Shown here: positions 11,681 to 23,000 of the stretch, piece by piece
Numbering within the stretch: position 1 is the stretch's first letter
Layout: every line of letters starts with the position of its first letter
Assembly (NCBI GenBank): GCA_014904985.1
Contig: MU129183.1
Location: 1 to 64,000, forward strand
Origin: Hydnum rufescens UP504
Lineage: Eukaryota; Basidiomycota; Agaricomycetes; Cantharellales; Hydnaceae
DNA length: 64,000 bases
Direction: 5' to 3'
The notes under the pieces: generated by a model
The model's input: only the letters and a program-made list of their open reading frames with translations
What the model was told of the DNA's origin: nothing
The model's database searches: none
Position numbers and translations under genes: made by a program

Positions 11681-11919
11681 TGGCCTCAGTGAGTAGATCT
11701 GAAGAGATGCCACTCAATGCCAGCAATTGCTGGTTTTGAAAAAGCACCCAAGTATGGGCAGTACAAGGGTCATATAAATAGATAATAGATACCTACACAT
11801 ACCTACACATAGAATAATAGTAAATAATAAATATTTTTCTAATAAAAGTGTGGAAATGAGGGGATAGTGAGTTATATTTCACCAAGGCACTATATGGCAA
11901 TGATCCAAAGTGGATTGGG
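11681..11919. other. spacer between the hairpin array and the next fold-back
   Basis: AT-rich, CpG-free sequence. It contains a short duplicated ACCTACACAT at 11,791-11,810. No gene is visible. Confidence 0.3.
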
Positions 11920-12175
11920 GGACTTCCCCACATCAGAATTGGCCCATATTTGAATATGTTGGTTGCATGTATATGTAGCACATGGCTGATAAAAAAAATT
12001 GGACATTCAGGTGATTTTTCAATTTCTCACACCTTCAATTCCCTAATTAGGGAATTGAAGGTGCAGGGATTGAGATATGGCATGATCACCAAATATAACT
12101 AGTCACACAAAATTTATTAATATATATGACCAACATATTTAAATATGGGCCAATTATGGCACATAGAAGTCACCC
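11920..12175. repeat. small fold-back element with a perfect 34-bp central palindrome
   Basis: Positions 12,030-12,063 form a perfect 34-bp palindrome centred at 12,046.5 (half-site CACCTTCAATTCCCTAA). Around exactly the same centre lies an outer inverted repeat: 11,937-11,963 pairs with 12,129-12,155 with one mismatch (AATTGGCCCATATTTRAATA core). Shorter similarity continues outward on both sides. The common centre shows that this is one fold-back or MITE-type element of about 250 bp, not two unrelated repeats. There is no coding capacity and the target-site duplication is unclear. Confidence 0.7.
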
Positions 12176-12215
12176 AATTGCCTTTCCTATATGGGCATGT
12201 GGTGCCTTATGGAAC

Positions 12216-12402
12216 TATGGTTGCTGAAGTTAGGTTACAAACCTGGAAAACCTGAGTTTGAACCTGAACCTGACCCAAGTCAGGTTCCATTGGGGTCAGG
12301 TTTCATGTAATTTTCCTCAGGTCAGGTTCAGGTTTTGGGCCCCCATGTTTTCAGGTTCAGGTTAGGTTCAGGTTTAACCCAGGTTCAAACCTGAAATCAT
12401 GA
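12216..12402 (+). repeat. half-copy (one arm) of the AACCTGAACC-rich fold-back family
   Basis: Begins with TATGGTTGCTGAAGTTAGG, the terminus shared with the fold-backs at 15-18 kb, continues through tandem-like CAGGTTCAGGTT motifs in both orientations, and ends at the conserved CAGGTTCAAACCTGAAATCATGAG block that leads into the inner part of complete copies. The second arm and the centre are absent, so this is a solo arm or a truncated copy. Confidence 0.65.
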
Positions 12403-12948
12403 GTGTAACAAAGTGCCTCCCAACTCAGGAGGGCACCAGTTGTCATACTTGGACAAAGTGGAGTTGACAGGGGAGGGAGCAGGATAAGGGAGAATAGGAG
12501 GAGAAAGGGTAATCACACTGCCCTCAGCACTAGCTTTGGACAGAGGAGCTGGACACAGAGCTAAGCACTGGCTTTGCTCTGAGCCCAGGGGAAAAGGTTG
12601 CAAGGGAAGGGGAGTCATGATGAAAGGCATAAAGTAGTGATTGGCCAAGTGGCACAGTCACTACCTAAGGAGAGAGTGGGGGTCAGTGAGAGGAATGGAT
12701 TATCCTACTCACTGCTTTCCCAGCTAGGGTCCCCAAGGCACAAGTCCAGAGCCAGGGAAAGGGCTAGTATTGATGCCTACTAGGGGCCAACTAGATATCC
12801 AGATAGAAGCAGAGGCAGAGGCAGAGTATCACAGTTTCTCACTAGGTGATGAAGATCTGGGGAAAGGTTTTTCTTCTTAATCTCAGCAACTGCCATATAT
12901 ACATGACTTTTGAGTCCTAACTTAATTATGTAATACACTATATTACAG
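12403..12948. other. non-coding; part resembles 14.39-14.63 kb in inverted orientation
   Basis: No gene. The stretch around 12,510-12,600, including AGCTAAGCACTGGCTTT, matches the reverse complement of about 14,535-14,615. The two copies flank the 12,949-14,148 repeat and could be remains of a larger inverted-repeat element, but they are short and diverged. Confidence 0.35.
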
Positions 12949-14148
12949 CCCAAGCAGATGAATAAAGGGGAAAATGTGCCACAAATACCACACTCTAAGG
13001 TCCTAGTCTTGTGGCCTTAGACAAAGTGCAGTAGGAACAGTGTCCTCAGGTGGAATTCACCCAGAAATCCAGCAGCAATACTTCAGTGCTTCAGACTGGG
13101 GAGGGGGAAGACAATGGAATTTTCAACACAGTTCACTTAACATACAACCTGGCTATGAGATAAAATAACAGACAGAAGCAGGGGGATAGGGGAAATATGT
13201 AGAAAAAGGAATGAAGTCAAAAGCCTCAAAACTGACAGAGATATTTAATTTACAAGGCTGGGGATAGGATAAAGCATAAAATGACAATTTCTCCTTCCCT
13301 TGTGGACAGATTCCCTTGAGGAATGGTGGAATAAGTCATCCTGGATGTCCTATCCTTCGGATATAAGGCTACCAGACAACATTCAATATTTGGAAATTGG
13401 AAGGGGAATGATGTTCCCCCTGAGACATGGGGGAGATTCATATGTAGAACACTTAGTTCTTCTTTGTTTGCAATGCTCTTTGTACCATTGGATAGGAATT
13501 TTAAATACCTTTCTAGGCGAGGTCATTTCATGCAAATATGATCAAAACTGACAAAGAAATTTGAAAAATACATCTTCTGATTGTGAATGAGCAGGTGGAA
13601 TCGTTCCAGAAGCTTCAGTTTTGATCTGATGAACACATAATCAATACCATTCGATAGGTATTGATTACAGCTTTCAGGGAACTATATTTTCAAATCAATT
13701 GGATGTGAATTGACTTTAAAAAGTGGAAAATACTCCTTAAGAGCATGGATTACATAGTAAAATCATTCTAGAATGTGCAGTTTTAATCATATTAACTTGT
13801 ACTTAATATAGTTGGATAGGTGTAAATCATATATTTCTGGGCGCTACTTTTTCAAGTCAATCTGATCAAAACTGATGGAGAAATTCAATGAATACTCCTT
13901 GAGAGTGCCATATTTGCCCCTGTTTGATTATATAATGCATCTGCAAGTAGGAATGAAGGCCCAGTTGTGTAATCCATCATATTACATAATCCCAATTCAT
14001 TAGAATCACCCTTAAGGCAGAAAGATTCATTGGAAGGGATTGGAGGGGAATTCAAGACAATATACAGAAGGGCAAGTTGAATTGCCTGGTCCACCATATT
14101 ATGGCTTATGGTAGGGCATAGACAAATACAGTCCCTGTGGCCTGTTGA
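12949..14148 (+). repeat. 1.2-kb dispersed repeat, second copy at 57,028-58,232
   Basis: This segment is repeated in the same orientation at 57,028-58,232, at what looks like roughly 90 percent identity, and partly in inverted orientation at 7,565-7,860. Several of the differences between the two main copies are at CpG sites (for example TTCGG/TTCAG, ATCG/ATCA, TTCGA/TTCAA). Inside, a degenerate unit of about 110-150 bp recurs at roughly 13,480-13,560, 13,645-13,755 and 13,790-13,905, with the elements GATAGG, TTTTCA, ATCAAAACTGA, GAGAAATT and ACTCCTT. There is no coding frame. It is a non-autonomous or unclassified transposon. Confidence 0.7.
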
Positions 14149-14923
14149 AGACCTAGGAATGACATGGATTTGTGGAATTTAGACATGGAATTCAGATTGG
14201 TTCTCAAATGAATGATGGTGTGGGAATTGAAGCACAGATTAGCATAGAAAATGATTCATTTATTCACAAGATCATCCTTGGATGGAGTTTGTATGTGGTA
14301 GGGATTTATCCCTCCAACAGCATGAACTGTGAAAATTGACTGACACAAAACCACTACAAGAGCACACTACCTAATGAGCTGGTCCAAAAGATAAGTACAC
14401 ATATCTTGTGTACTATGCCAACCCCCCATTTGTCTCCATGTATAGCAGCTGTGCCCCTTGTCCAGCTGCTAACACATCCCCTTCTCATTCCTCCCTCTCC
14501 CTTTGCTTCTCCTGCATCCAAAGTAAAGCCAGTGCTTAGCTTTGTTCATGGCCCTCCTGCTTGAAGCCAGTGCTAGAGTGGTTGGATTACTTTCCCCCTT
14601 CTGTTTACAGGTCTACTGAATCTGCCCAGTCTAACAACAACAAATACCATGGCCCCTCAAAGTCAAAGGGCACATTATTGCAAACATGTTATTATGTAAT
14701 TGGATACTATTCAGGAATGATTATATAACAGTCTGATGATGTAATTCACCCATCCTGGCCTGGGGACCACCCCAATAGCCAAATATATCCATTTGCTTTC
14801 ACTGATAATTGTTATTTAATTCCAGGCCAGATCAAGAGGTGATTATTAGTATTAATAATGTGAAAATATTCTGGAAGTAATATGTGGTATCATAAATGTG
14901 AATGGCCAAGTACATAATATAGC
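14149..14923. other. non-coding, repeat debris
   Basis: No gene. A short piece at 14,285-14,318 (ATGTGGTAGGGATTTATCCC) matches the end of the SINE-like body (minus orientation). A block at 14,390-14,630 is the inverted counterpart of 12,430-12,700. The remainder is AT-rich and CpG-poor. Confidence 0.35.
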
Positions 14924-15553
14924 TATGGTTGCCAAAGTCAGGTTCAGGTCAGGTTTTGCCCCATTTGGGCAAAACCTGAACTTAACCAAAACCTGAATCT
15001 CCTCAATTGGCAAAACCTGAACCTAACCTGAAGAAAACCTATCTTAGGTTAGGTTCAGGTCAGGTTCAGGTTTAACCCAGGTTCAAACCTGAAATCATGA
15101 GCCCCTTCAGACATGAGAAATATCTGAGCTGAACACTGATTTTAACCATAATCCAGAATGAGTCATCAACTCTGGCAATACATAGACTATGTATAGTCAA
15201 TATAAACTTTGCATGAGGTTTTATGTTTAACTTCAGTTCAAAGTAACCTATTTCTCCACCAAGGAACCTGCTTACATAACTCTGGAACTTGCCAGAATTG
15301 ATGTTTCATTCTGGATTATGGTTAAAATCAGTGTTCAGCTCAGATATTTCTCATGTCTGAAGGGGCTCATGATTTCAGGTTTGAACCTGGGTTAAACCTG
15401 AACCTAACCTGAACCTGAAAACATGTGGGCCCAAAACCTGAACTTAACCTGAACCTAACTTCACCCATGAGGGCAAAACCTGAACCTGACCACAGGTCAG
15501 TTCAGGTTTGAACTCAGGTTTTTGGGGTTTGTAACCTAACTTCAGCAACCATA
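14924..15553. mobile_element. fold-back element, AACCTGAACC family, complete copy
   Basis: A 630-bp palindromic element. It starts TATGGTTGCCAAAGTCAGG and ends with the inverted counterpart CCTAACTTCAGCAACCATA. Each arm contains a CAGGTTCAGGTT-rich subterminal tract, then an inner arm (CAGACATGAGAAATATCTGA, ATTTTAACCATAATCCAGAA and so on) that meets its inverse in the middle near 15,215. Only one of the two inner half-centres is complete, so the copy has small internal deletions. There are no genes, so it would depend on a transposase supplied elsewhere. I find no convincing target-site duplication for this copy. Confidence 0.75.
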
Positions 15554-15955
15554 CTGGAGATATGATTTTCTCTAATAAGTTATCAGAAACAGATATATCT
15601 AGAGCCTCAGGTAGGATGCACTTGATGTAATTTCCACTTTTGAGCATTATGTAATCAAAAATAATTGTGGATAATTGTACAATATTAATATTTGGATATA
15701 GGTCACACTTTTGAGACCATTTGACATCAAAAACCTTTGTTTGAGAGTCCCAAAGTCACCCTCTTGAAATTATTTGATATCAAAGGATTTTGATGTCTCA
15801 TAGACATTTAATCTGATGTGCTTTGACATGCCTTTTGAGATCAATCCAAGTCATCACTATGGTCCTTTGATACTTTCAGGGTACATACACATGGGGCACC
15901 TTGGAGGTATAAGTAATGAGTAAGGCACATCTGGAAGTTGGGCATGGGGCATGTG
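15554..15955. other. spacer between two fold-backs, no gene
   Basis: AT-rich, CpG-free. It contains several related TTGACATCAAA / TTTGATATC phrases (15,720-15,870) but no gene and no clear element boundary. Confidence 0.3.
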
Positions 15956-16326
15956 TATGGTTGCTGAAGTTAGGTTACAAACCCTGGAAACCAAACCTGA
16001 ACCCAGGTTCAGGTTAAGTTCAGGTTTTGGGCCCTCAGGCTTTCAGGTTCAGGTTAGGTTCAGGTTTAACCCAGGTTCAAATCATGAGCTCCTTCAGACA
16101 TGAGAAATATCTGAGCTGAACAATGATTTTAACCATAGGTATTTTTCATGTCTGAGGGGGCTCATGATTTCAGGTTTGAACCTTGGTTAAACCTGAACCT
16201 AACCTAACATAGGTTTTTGTCAGGTTATGTTCAGGTTTTGGCAATTGAAGAGATTCAGGTTTTGGTTAAGTTCAGGTTTTGCCAAAATGGGGCAAAACCT
16301 GACCTGAACCTGACTTTGGCAACCAT
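15956..16326. mobile_element. fold-back element, same family, with 9-bp target-site duplication
   Basis: A 371-bp internally deleted copy running from TATGGTTGCTGAAGTTAGG to CTGACTTTGGCAACCAT. It is flanked by the exact 9-bp direct repeat GGGCATGTG (15,947-15,955 and 16,327-16,335), which fixes the element borders. Nine-base duplications are typical of Mutator-type transposition (8 would suggest hAT), so the family may be mobilised by a MULE. The central region of the longer copies is missing here. Confidence 0.8.
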
Positions 16327-16414
16327 GGGCATGTGGAGGGATGCATACAGCATGATTAAGGGATATTCAGCTGACAGATCATGGCTGGTAAGTGGCTGCA
16401 TCAGCTTAGTGATG

Positions 16415-16636
16415 GTTAGTCAGGGAGGCTGTGGAGGCTGTGATGTTGTGTCACCTTGGAAGGCTCTGGAAGGCTGTAGTGGCTGTGTGCAGGAGACAGT
16501 ATTTATAGCCCTTTGCAGTTGGACAATCCTCAGTTTTGATCTCTCAGGATTTCCACTGCAATAGGGATGTGGTTAATTCATCTCTTTTCTCTTCTGTTTG
16601 TGGCCTCAATGGCAGTGTTTCCCTGACAGGAATGCA
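16415..16636 (+). repeat. eroded LTR remnant related to the LTR at 34.1 kb
   Basis: The right end (about 16,530-16,636) aligns with the right end of the LTR at 34,077-34,676: shared landmarks are GATCTCTCAGGATTTCC (GGTCTCTCAGGATTTCC there), TTTGTGGCCTC..GCAGTGTTTCCCTGACA, and the terminal CCCTGACA. The left end may be the TAGTCAGGG at 16,414. CpGs present in the 34-kb copy are TpG or CpA here, as expected for an older copy. The boundaries are approximate. Confidence 0.45.
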
Positions 16637-17389
16637 TTGTCTAGTAAAGCCCTTGGTTGAGAGTGAAATAAATATTGGCCAGGAGACTTCCATCACCATG
16701 AATGCTTTAGTGCCCTTCAATGAGATCAATACTTTTTCTAAAGCACAATGAATAGAGATTTCACTTGCCATCTGTAGGTCATGACTTGTTTCAGTTGTGA
16801 ATTTCTTGGTGTACTTGGGACCTGCCAGTTTTCCTGTGTGATTGGATGAGAGGACATTGCCTGAGCTGACATCATGATGCACCCATCCCACTCATCACAG
16901 AAACTCTAAGGCTGTGGCCAGAAGCCTCAACTTACAGTGATGAATAAGGAAATGAGAACACATCAGTAAGAATTCCCACAAGAACCTCCACAACTTCAGT
17001 GAGGTTTGTGAGGGAATTAATTGTTTTTTCCCTTCTCCATGAAAATGATGCAGTAATGCATCTTGTTCAAGTATGTCAAACTTGGAGAGATAGTATCAAG
17101 CTGGCTTGCTTCACAAAGGCCTTCAGAACCACAAGCAATTTGGACTTTTGAGGCCAAAAGGGGTTACTTGCTGGGGTGTAAAGACACTATCTGGAGTAGG
17201 CTCCAATCCATGCAGAAGGCTTCATTGAGTATCATCAAGGACACCTGACTCAGTCCAAATGTCTCCATGACAGACAGTAGTGAGAAAATGCTTTTCCACA
17301 AGCTTTTTATCCTCAGGGTTTGCTTTGTCATCCAATTGAGTGAGAATATCACCTTCCCTCAGATGGCCATGGTCAATCCACATGTCCTT
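16637..17389 (-). pseudogene. fragment of a fungal-type (FunK1-like) protein kinase
   Basis: Reading down from 17,389, the translation gives KDMWIDHGHLREGDIL, KLVEKHFLTTVCHGDIW and, after a frame change, a segment ending in GWVHHDVSSGNVL, which is the kinase catalytic-loop motif; relatives have HRD where HHD is seen here. A later segment KLAGPKYTKKF and GTKAFMVMEV matches the following activation-loop region. This order is that of the large family of fungus-specific protein kinases in basidiomycetes. Stops, frame changes and the loss of the loop Arg show that it is dead. It is cut at 17,389 by the fold-back starting at 17,392 and on the other side by an LTR remnant. Confidence 0.6.
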
Positions 17390-17391
17390 CA

Positions 17392-17984
17392 TATGGTTGC
17401 CAAAGTCAGGTTCAGGTCAGGTTTTGCCCCATTTGGGCAAAACCTGAACTTGACCAAAACCTGAATCTCCTCAATTGCCAAAACCTGAACCTAACCTGAA
17501 GAAAACCTATGTTAGGTTAGGCTCAGGTTAGATTCAAGTTTAACCCAGGTTCAAACCTGAAATTATGAGCCCCTTCAGACCTGAAAAATATCTGAGCTAA
17601 ACACTGATTTTAACCATAATCCAGAATGAGTCATCAATTCTAGCAAGTTCCAGAATTATGTAGGCAGATTCCTTGGTGGAGAAATATGTTACTTTGAAGG
17701 GAAGTTAAACATAAACCTCATGCAAAGTTTATATTGACTATACATAATCTATGTATAGTCAATATAAACTTTGCATGAGGTTTTATGTTTAACTTCCCTT
17801 CAAAGTAACCTATTGCTCCACCAAGGAACCTGCTTACATAGTTATGGAACTTGCCAGAATTTCACTCATTCTAGATTATGGTTAAAATCATTGTTCAGCT
17901 CAGATATTTCTCATGGTGAAGGGGCTCATGATTTCAGGTTTGAACTCAGGTTTCCAGGTTTGTAACCTGACTCCAGCAACCATA
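17392..17984. mobile_element. fold-back element, AACCTGAACC family, with near-complete core palindrome
   Basis: Runs from TATGGTTGCCAAAGTCAGG to CTCCAGCAACCATA. The core from about 17,640 to 17,850 is a long near-perfect palindrome centred at about 17,745, in which TATACATA and TATGTATA stems meet. This is the best preserved centre of the family. There are no genes. It interrupts the kinase fragment on its left and abuts the TCTAGACATG-type fold-back arm on its right. Confidence 0.75.
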
Positions 17985-19930
17985 GTGTCTAGGCATGCTT
18001 AGACATGTCTATGACTGTTTAGACACATCCTGACCTTCTATACCATCATCATTGTCCAGGTCCAAGTCCAATTCTTCCCCAATTTTCTCAAACACTTTGG
18101 TAGCACCCAAATTATTCATCTAGACACTATGTGACACCATCCATTCCATGCAACCTGGGTAGGTGCCTACCCTATGTACTCTAGATGCTATTAGACATTA
18201 CCAAGTCCAATACTCCAATGGCACCACAATCATTTATCTAGACACCATGAGGCACCTCTTAGTAATGGTACCTGAGTAGGTGCCTTTGAGTGAAAATGTT
18301 TCATTTAGACAGCATTAGACACCCCCTAGTCATGCCACCTGAGCAGGTACCTTTGGGTAAAAATGTTTGATGTACAGTAGACACAATTAGACACCATGAG
18401 ATACCTCCTGGTAATGCCTGTAGAAGGGTATGAAATTTAGGGTAAGAAAATGCCAAATTCTTGTTATTTGGACCTTAAGTCCTCAACTTAGACTACCTAC
18501 ATACTCCCTTATTCACCTCCACTCCCTTATTGTCCTCAATCTTAGTATATAAGTAGCTACTGCTTGTACTCTAGCTCTTTAGAAAGATCAAGAATATATG
18601 TCTTTAGTTGACACTCTCTTCCTCACCTTCCTTCTTTTGTATTGAGTCTCTTTGGGAATCAGTCTCCATTGCTCCACTCCTCCATGTACTCATTATCCAT
18701 GACATTACATAATCCTCACATTGTGAACCTCCTCATCAATTATATTAAGGGGCTAACCCTCATGCTCGACCCAATTACATAATCACCTCCTCAATGTAGG
18801 AACAACCCTTAACATCTATAGCAAATTCCATAAATAGATCAAGGACCTTCTGGGCTTAGTGGAGCTTTCCATAATACAAAAAGGACAGCCAGGTCTGGAA
18901 CCCATCTAATAAAAAAAAATCTATACCATGTGCTACTCAGGAGTTCTGGACTAGCATATAAAAACCTGTACATTGCACCCCCAGTAATAATAATTCTTTC
19001 CCCCTTACCATTACAAGCCAACAGAGCTTTGGTGAAGCTGTGTGAAGATATTCCCTGGTCAACACCTAGACCTTGTAAGATTTCTGTGGACTCAGCTTAA
19101 CAACTAGCTGGCACAAGAAAGAGTGAACTCTGAGACACACCTGATACCTACCTGAGAATCTGAGGATAGTCAAATCCCTCAGTTTCTTGATACAAACCCA
19201 TCTTGAGGACTGGCAGCTCCTCTCATCTATCAACCAGCAACTGCTGGAGGACATTATAATCCTCTCTTCTGAACCCTACTCACTTGAGTAGCCCTGAGAC
19301 AGCTTGTCTCAAACACTCTGATTGCCAGGACAAGTAGCCACCTATCTTAGTACTGTTCTAAAAAGCCTACAGGCATTCCCAACTAAGTAAGAGGGGAAGT
19401 ACCTGTTTACCTTGGTGTATTAAGGCAAGGTTTTGAGCACCAAACTCAAATCCTCCCTTTGGTTTCTCGCATTCTATATAGGAGAAACCCCTACAATGCC
19501 ACCTGAGTGGGTCCCTTTGGCCTTTGGGTCAATGTGTTTGATTTAGACACAAGTAGGCACACATCTGTGATATCACAATTTATTGAGGTAGACACCATTA
19601 GACACCAGTAGGCACCTCCTGAGGGTCAAAATCTTTTAATTCAGACACTAGTAGACACCCTCCAGCATAAGCCCCATAGACACCTCTAATGCACCATCAA
19701 ATACCTCATTAGACATGCCTAAATTAGACCTATAACACACTCTGACTGGTCAAAAATCCACCTGCAGTGGGCTATTTTAGACATGTCTATATGATGGACT
19801 TAGAAAAAATCCCATGAAAATACTCTTCAGGCATGTCTTAGACACACCTATACTGAGAACACATCTTAGGTGGTTTGCAGATGCAAACCCAAACCACCCA
19901 AGAGGTACTGTTTTGAGGATGCATTAGGTG
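17985..19930. mobile_element. arm of the large TCTAGACATG fold-back family
   Basis: Contains the AGACACCATTAGACACC-type repeats of the family and finishes at 19,864-19,930 with the terminal hairpin (TTAGGTGGTTTG / CAAACCACC, with an extra mismatch) and the family terminus TGCATTAGGTGC. It is in the same orientation as the arm at 59,125-61,744. It is interrupted by a 1,077-bp insertion at 18,419-19,495. The inner part of the arm is missing, so this is a truncated copy placed next to the full palindrome that begins at 20,021. No coding frames. Confidence 0.65.
18419..19495 (-). mobile_element. LTR-type insertion bounded by TG..CA with 5-bp duplication
   Basis: On the plus strand the insert starts TGTAGAAGGG and ends CCCCTACA, and is flanked by ATGCC (18,414-18,418 and 19,496-19,500). 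Removing it restores the uninterrupted repeat of the host arm (ATGCCACCTGAG), so the borders are certain. Its part 18,419-18,812, read on the minus strand, is homologous to the first ~390 bp of the 480-bp LTRs at 27,953 and 56,430 (TGTTAAGGGTTGTT start, a TATATACTAA-type TATA region). The remaining 680 bp has no recognised protein. It is either a long solo LTR related to that family or a truncated retrotransposon; I cannot decide. Confidence 0.65.
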
Positions 19931-20020
19931 CTCTTGACCAGATTTTTCCACTTGGCAGATTACAGTGATGAGCCATGGTATCAAACTGTAATTAAAAATC
20001 AAGTTGATTAGCTGTAATCA
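19931..20020. other. short spacer between two fold-back copies
   Basis: About 90 bp separate the terminus GCATTAGGTGC of one copy from the inverted terminus GCACCTAATGCA of the next. No feature inside. Confidence 0.3.
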
Positions 20021-23000
20021 GCACCTAATGCACCCTCAAAATAGTACCTCTTAGGTGGTTTGAGTTTGCATCTGCAAACCACCTAAGAGGTGTTCTGAGT
20101 ATAGGTGTGTCTAAGACATGCCTGAGGGGTATTTTTGGGGAATTTTTTTTCTAAGTTCACTATATAGACATGTCTAAAATAGCCCACTGCAGGTGCTGCC
20201 TGGGAGGGTTTGTTCACTGGCTGGAGAGTGTTACAGGTCTAATTTAGGCATGTCTAATAAGATATTTTCTGGAGCCTTAGAGGTGTCTATCATCCTTACT
20301 GTGTGTCTACTGGTGTCTAAATCAACATTTTGAGCCCAAGACCTCTGGTGGCAGTACTAATAGGTGTCTAATGTTGTCTAGATCCAATAATAATCCAATA
20401 ATAATGGTGCTATTGTGGATGCATGTCTACTAGTGTCTAAAGTAGAACAAAGGCATCTGCTCAGGGTGAGATCATTAGATGGTGCCTAATGGTGTCTAAT
20501 TCAACACTTGTGGTACTCTTGTGGATGTGTGCACAGTAATGTCTAAATCAAACTTTTTGACATAAGGGCCCTGCTCAGGTAACATCATTAGGTGGTGTCT
20601 AATGGTGTCTAAATCAAACATTTTGACATAAAGGCACTTGCTCAGGTTGCAGTACTAAGAGATGTCTAATGGTGTCTAGATCAATAATTGTGGGACCATT
20701 GCAGATGTGTGTCTACTAGTGTCCAAATCACAACAAAGGCAACTGCTTGGACAACATCATTAGGTGTCTCATGGAGTCTAATGCTGTCTAAATCAATAGT
20801 TGCTCCTGTGCATGTCTGTCTACTAGAGATGTCTAGAGATGTCTAGGCATGTCTAGACATGTCTTGGCATGTCTAGAGATGTCTCAGCATGTCTAGACAT
20901 GTCTTGGCATGTCTAGAGATGTCTCAGCATGTCTAGACATGTCTTGGCATGTCTAGAGATGTCTCAGCATGTCTAGACATGTCTTGGCATGTCTAGAGAT
21001 GTCAGCATGTAGACATGTCTATAGTCATGTCTAGTCATGTCTAGACACATCTAGTCATGTCTAGACACATCTAGTCATGTCTAGACACATCTAGACATGT
21101 CTAGACACATCTAGACATGTCTAGACACATCTAGACATGTCTAGACAAGGAAAGGGTGCATTAGGTAATATCCCATAATAACTTTGGATATCCAGTTACA
21201 TAATAAAGTGTTTCTTATTTAAAAAAAAGCCTAAATGCGGAAATTGGATGAAGTACATCCAAATAATATTTAGCCATCCAGCCCAATGGAGGCCCAGGAC
21301 CAGGGGGAGGTGCCTGGGATGGGTGGAGGTACCCCTAAGGACCCTGGCTGAGTGAAGAAACCAGGCCCAGAGCAAGTGGCTAGTGCCTGGAGAGATGGGG
21401 GCAGTAAAATGAATACCGGAAATTGCGGAACTTGCAGATCTGAACCGCTGGGTGGTTCGTTCTGAAATTTGGCACATGATTGGGGACTATTAGGGCAAAG
21501 AACATATTAAAATTTCAGCCAATTCCGATCAGTAGGTATTGAGATATCAGGAAAACAAGTTTGGACACTGAAAATTAATTTCCTCCCTTACAGAATACCT
21601 GGGAACTTGAAAATTTTCACAGAGTATGATAATATAATGTAATAATTATGTGCCAAAAATTATCTTAATCCACCCACTTTAAGGTAGGGAACTGGACAAT
21701 GGATACCAGAGGCAGTGAAAATTGCCAAAAAATACCCAATAAGCAGACCATTCTGAAACTTAGCATGTGATTAGACACTGCTCAGGTAAGAACATATTCA
21801 ATTTTCAGCCAATCCATGCAGTAGGTACAGAGATATGAGGCAAATAGGTTTCAACCTTGAAAATTGATTTACTCCCCCTACAGACAAGATATGGACTTGA
21901 AATTTTACATGGAGTATGACCATGTAATCAAATAAATATGTGCCAATAATCAGCTTATTTTGTTTACTTCTAGGCATTGAACTCCCTTTTCAGGCAAAAA
22001 GGAACAAAAGCCTACCATAAATGTAGAACACTCCACATTAGGACCAAACTAAGTGGAATAGGCTTAGAATGTTATAACACTGACTATATCCAAAAATGAA
22101 ATACATTGGATGTGTGGAAGTGGTTGAAATTCAGGGGGAGGGGGAGGACGATCAAAAGTCAATTATATAAGATGTAGAGCAGAGGTTGCTCTAATATAAT
22201 GCCAATAGCTTAATACATATATGGGGAGTATACATACCAAATATCAGCCTGATTGGACTCCATCTAGGCACTATTCCACAGCACTCCCCCTAAATAATAA
22301 TTTCCTCCCCAGAGCCTTCCATCCATGCAATGGCCCTGAAAATTCACCCTTAGGTCATCCAAATACATTCATAACATTCCCCAAAATTTCAGATTCATGA
22401 CTCCAGTGTGAGAGTTTCCATAATATTTTCAAGTTTCACTGACATACTCCCTCCAATTGGGGCACTTCCAGAGCTCCAATCACTCCCACTTTTTGTAGGC
22501 CACACCCGGCCACCATTTGAGGCTCAGGCCAAAATTTCAGCCCATTCTAAGCACTTTTGACATTAGTCACATGATCAAGATCCCCCCCTCCCCCTGCTTC
22601 ACTCAGTGATCCAATCTGTATGAAAGCTGTTGCCATCTGTAGTAGTAGTATGTAACAGTGTATGATTCAAATTTCAGAACATTCCATGCAATATTGATTG
22701 AGTTATTCAAGAAATATTCTAGATCTATTCAATTTGGGGGTTAGAGTATGTAGTGACATTTCACTACACACTGTACCTCTAACCCCCAAATTGAATAGAT
22801 CTAGAATATTTCTTGAATAACTCAATCAATATTGCATGGAATGTTCTGAAATTTGAATCATACACTGTTACATACTACTACTACAGATGGCAACAGCTTT
22901 CATACAGATTGGATCACTGAGTGAAGCAGGGGGAGGGGGGATCTTGATCATGTGACTAATGTCAAAAGTGCTTAGAATGGGCTGAAATTTTGGGCCTGAG

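Noticed and set aside
20820..21150. p53-type response elements (RRRCWWGYYY)
   Set aside because: AGACATGTCT fits that consensus by chance because the array is palindromic; fungi have no p53, so no regulatory meaning is claimed.
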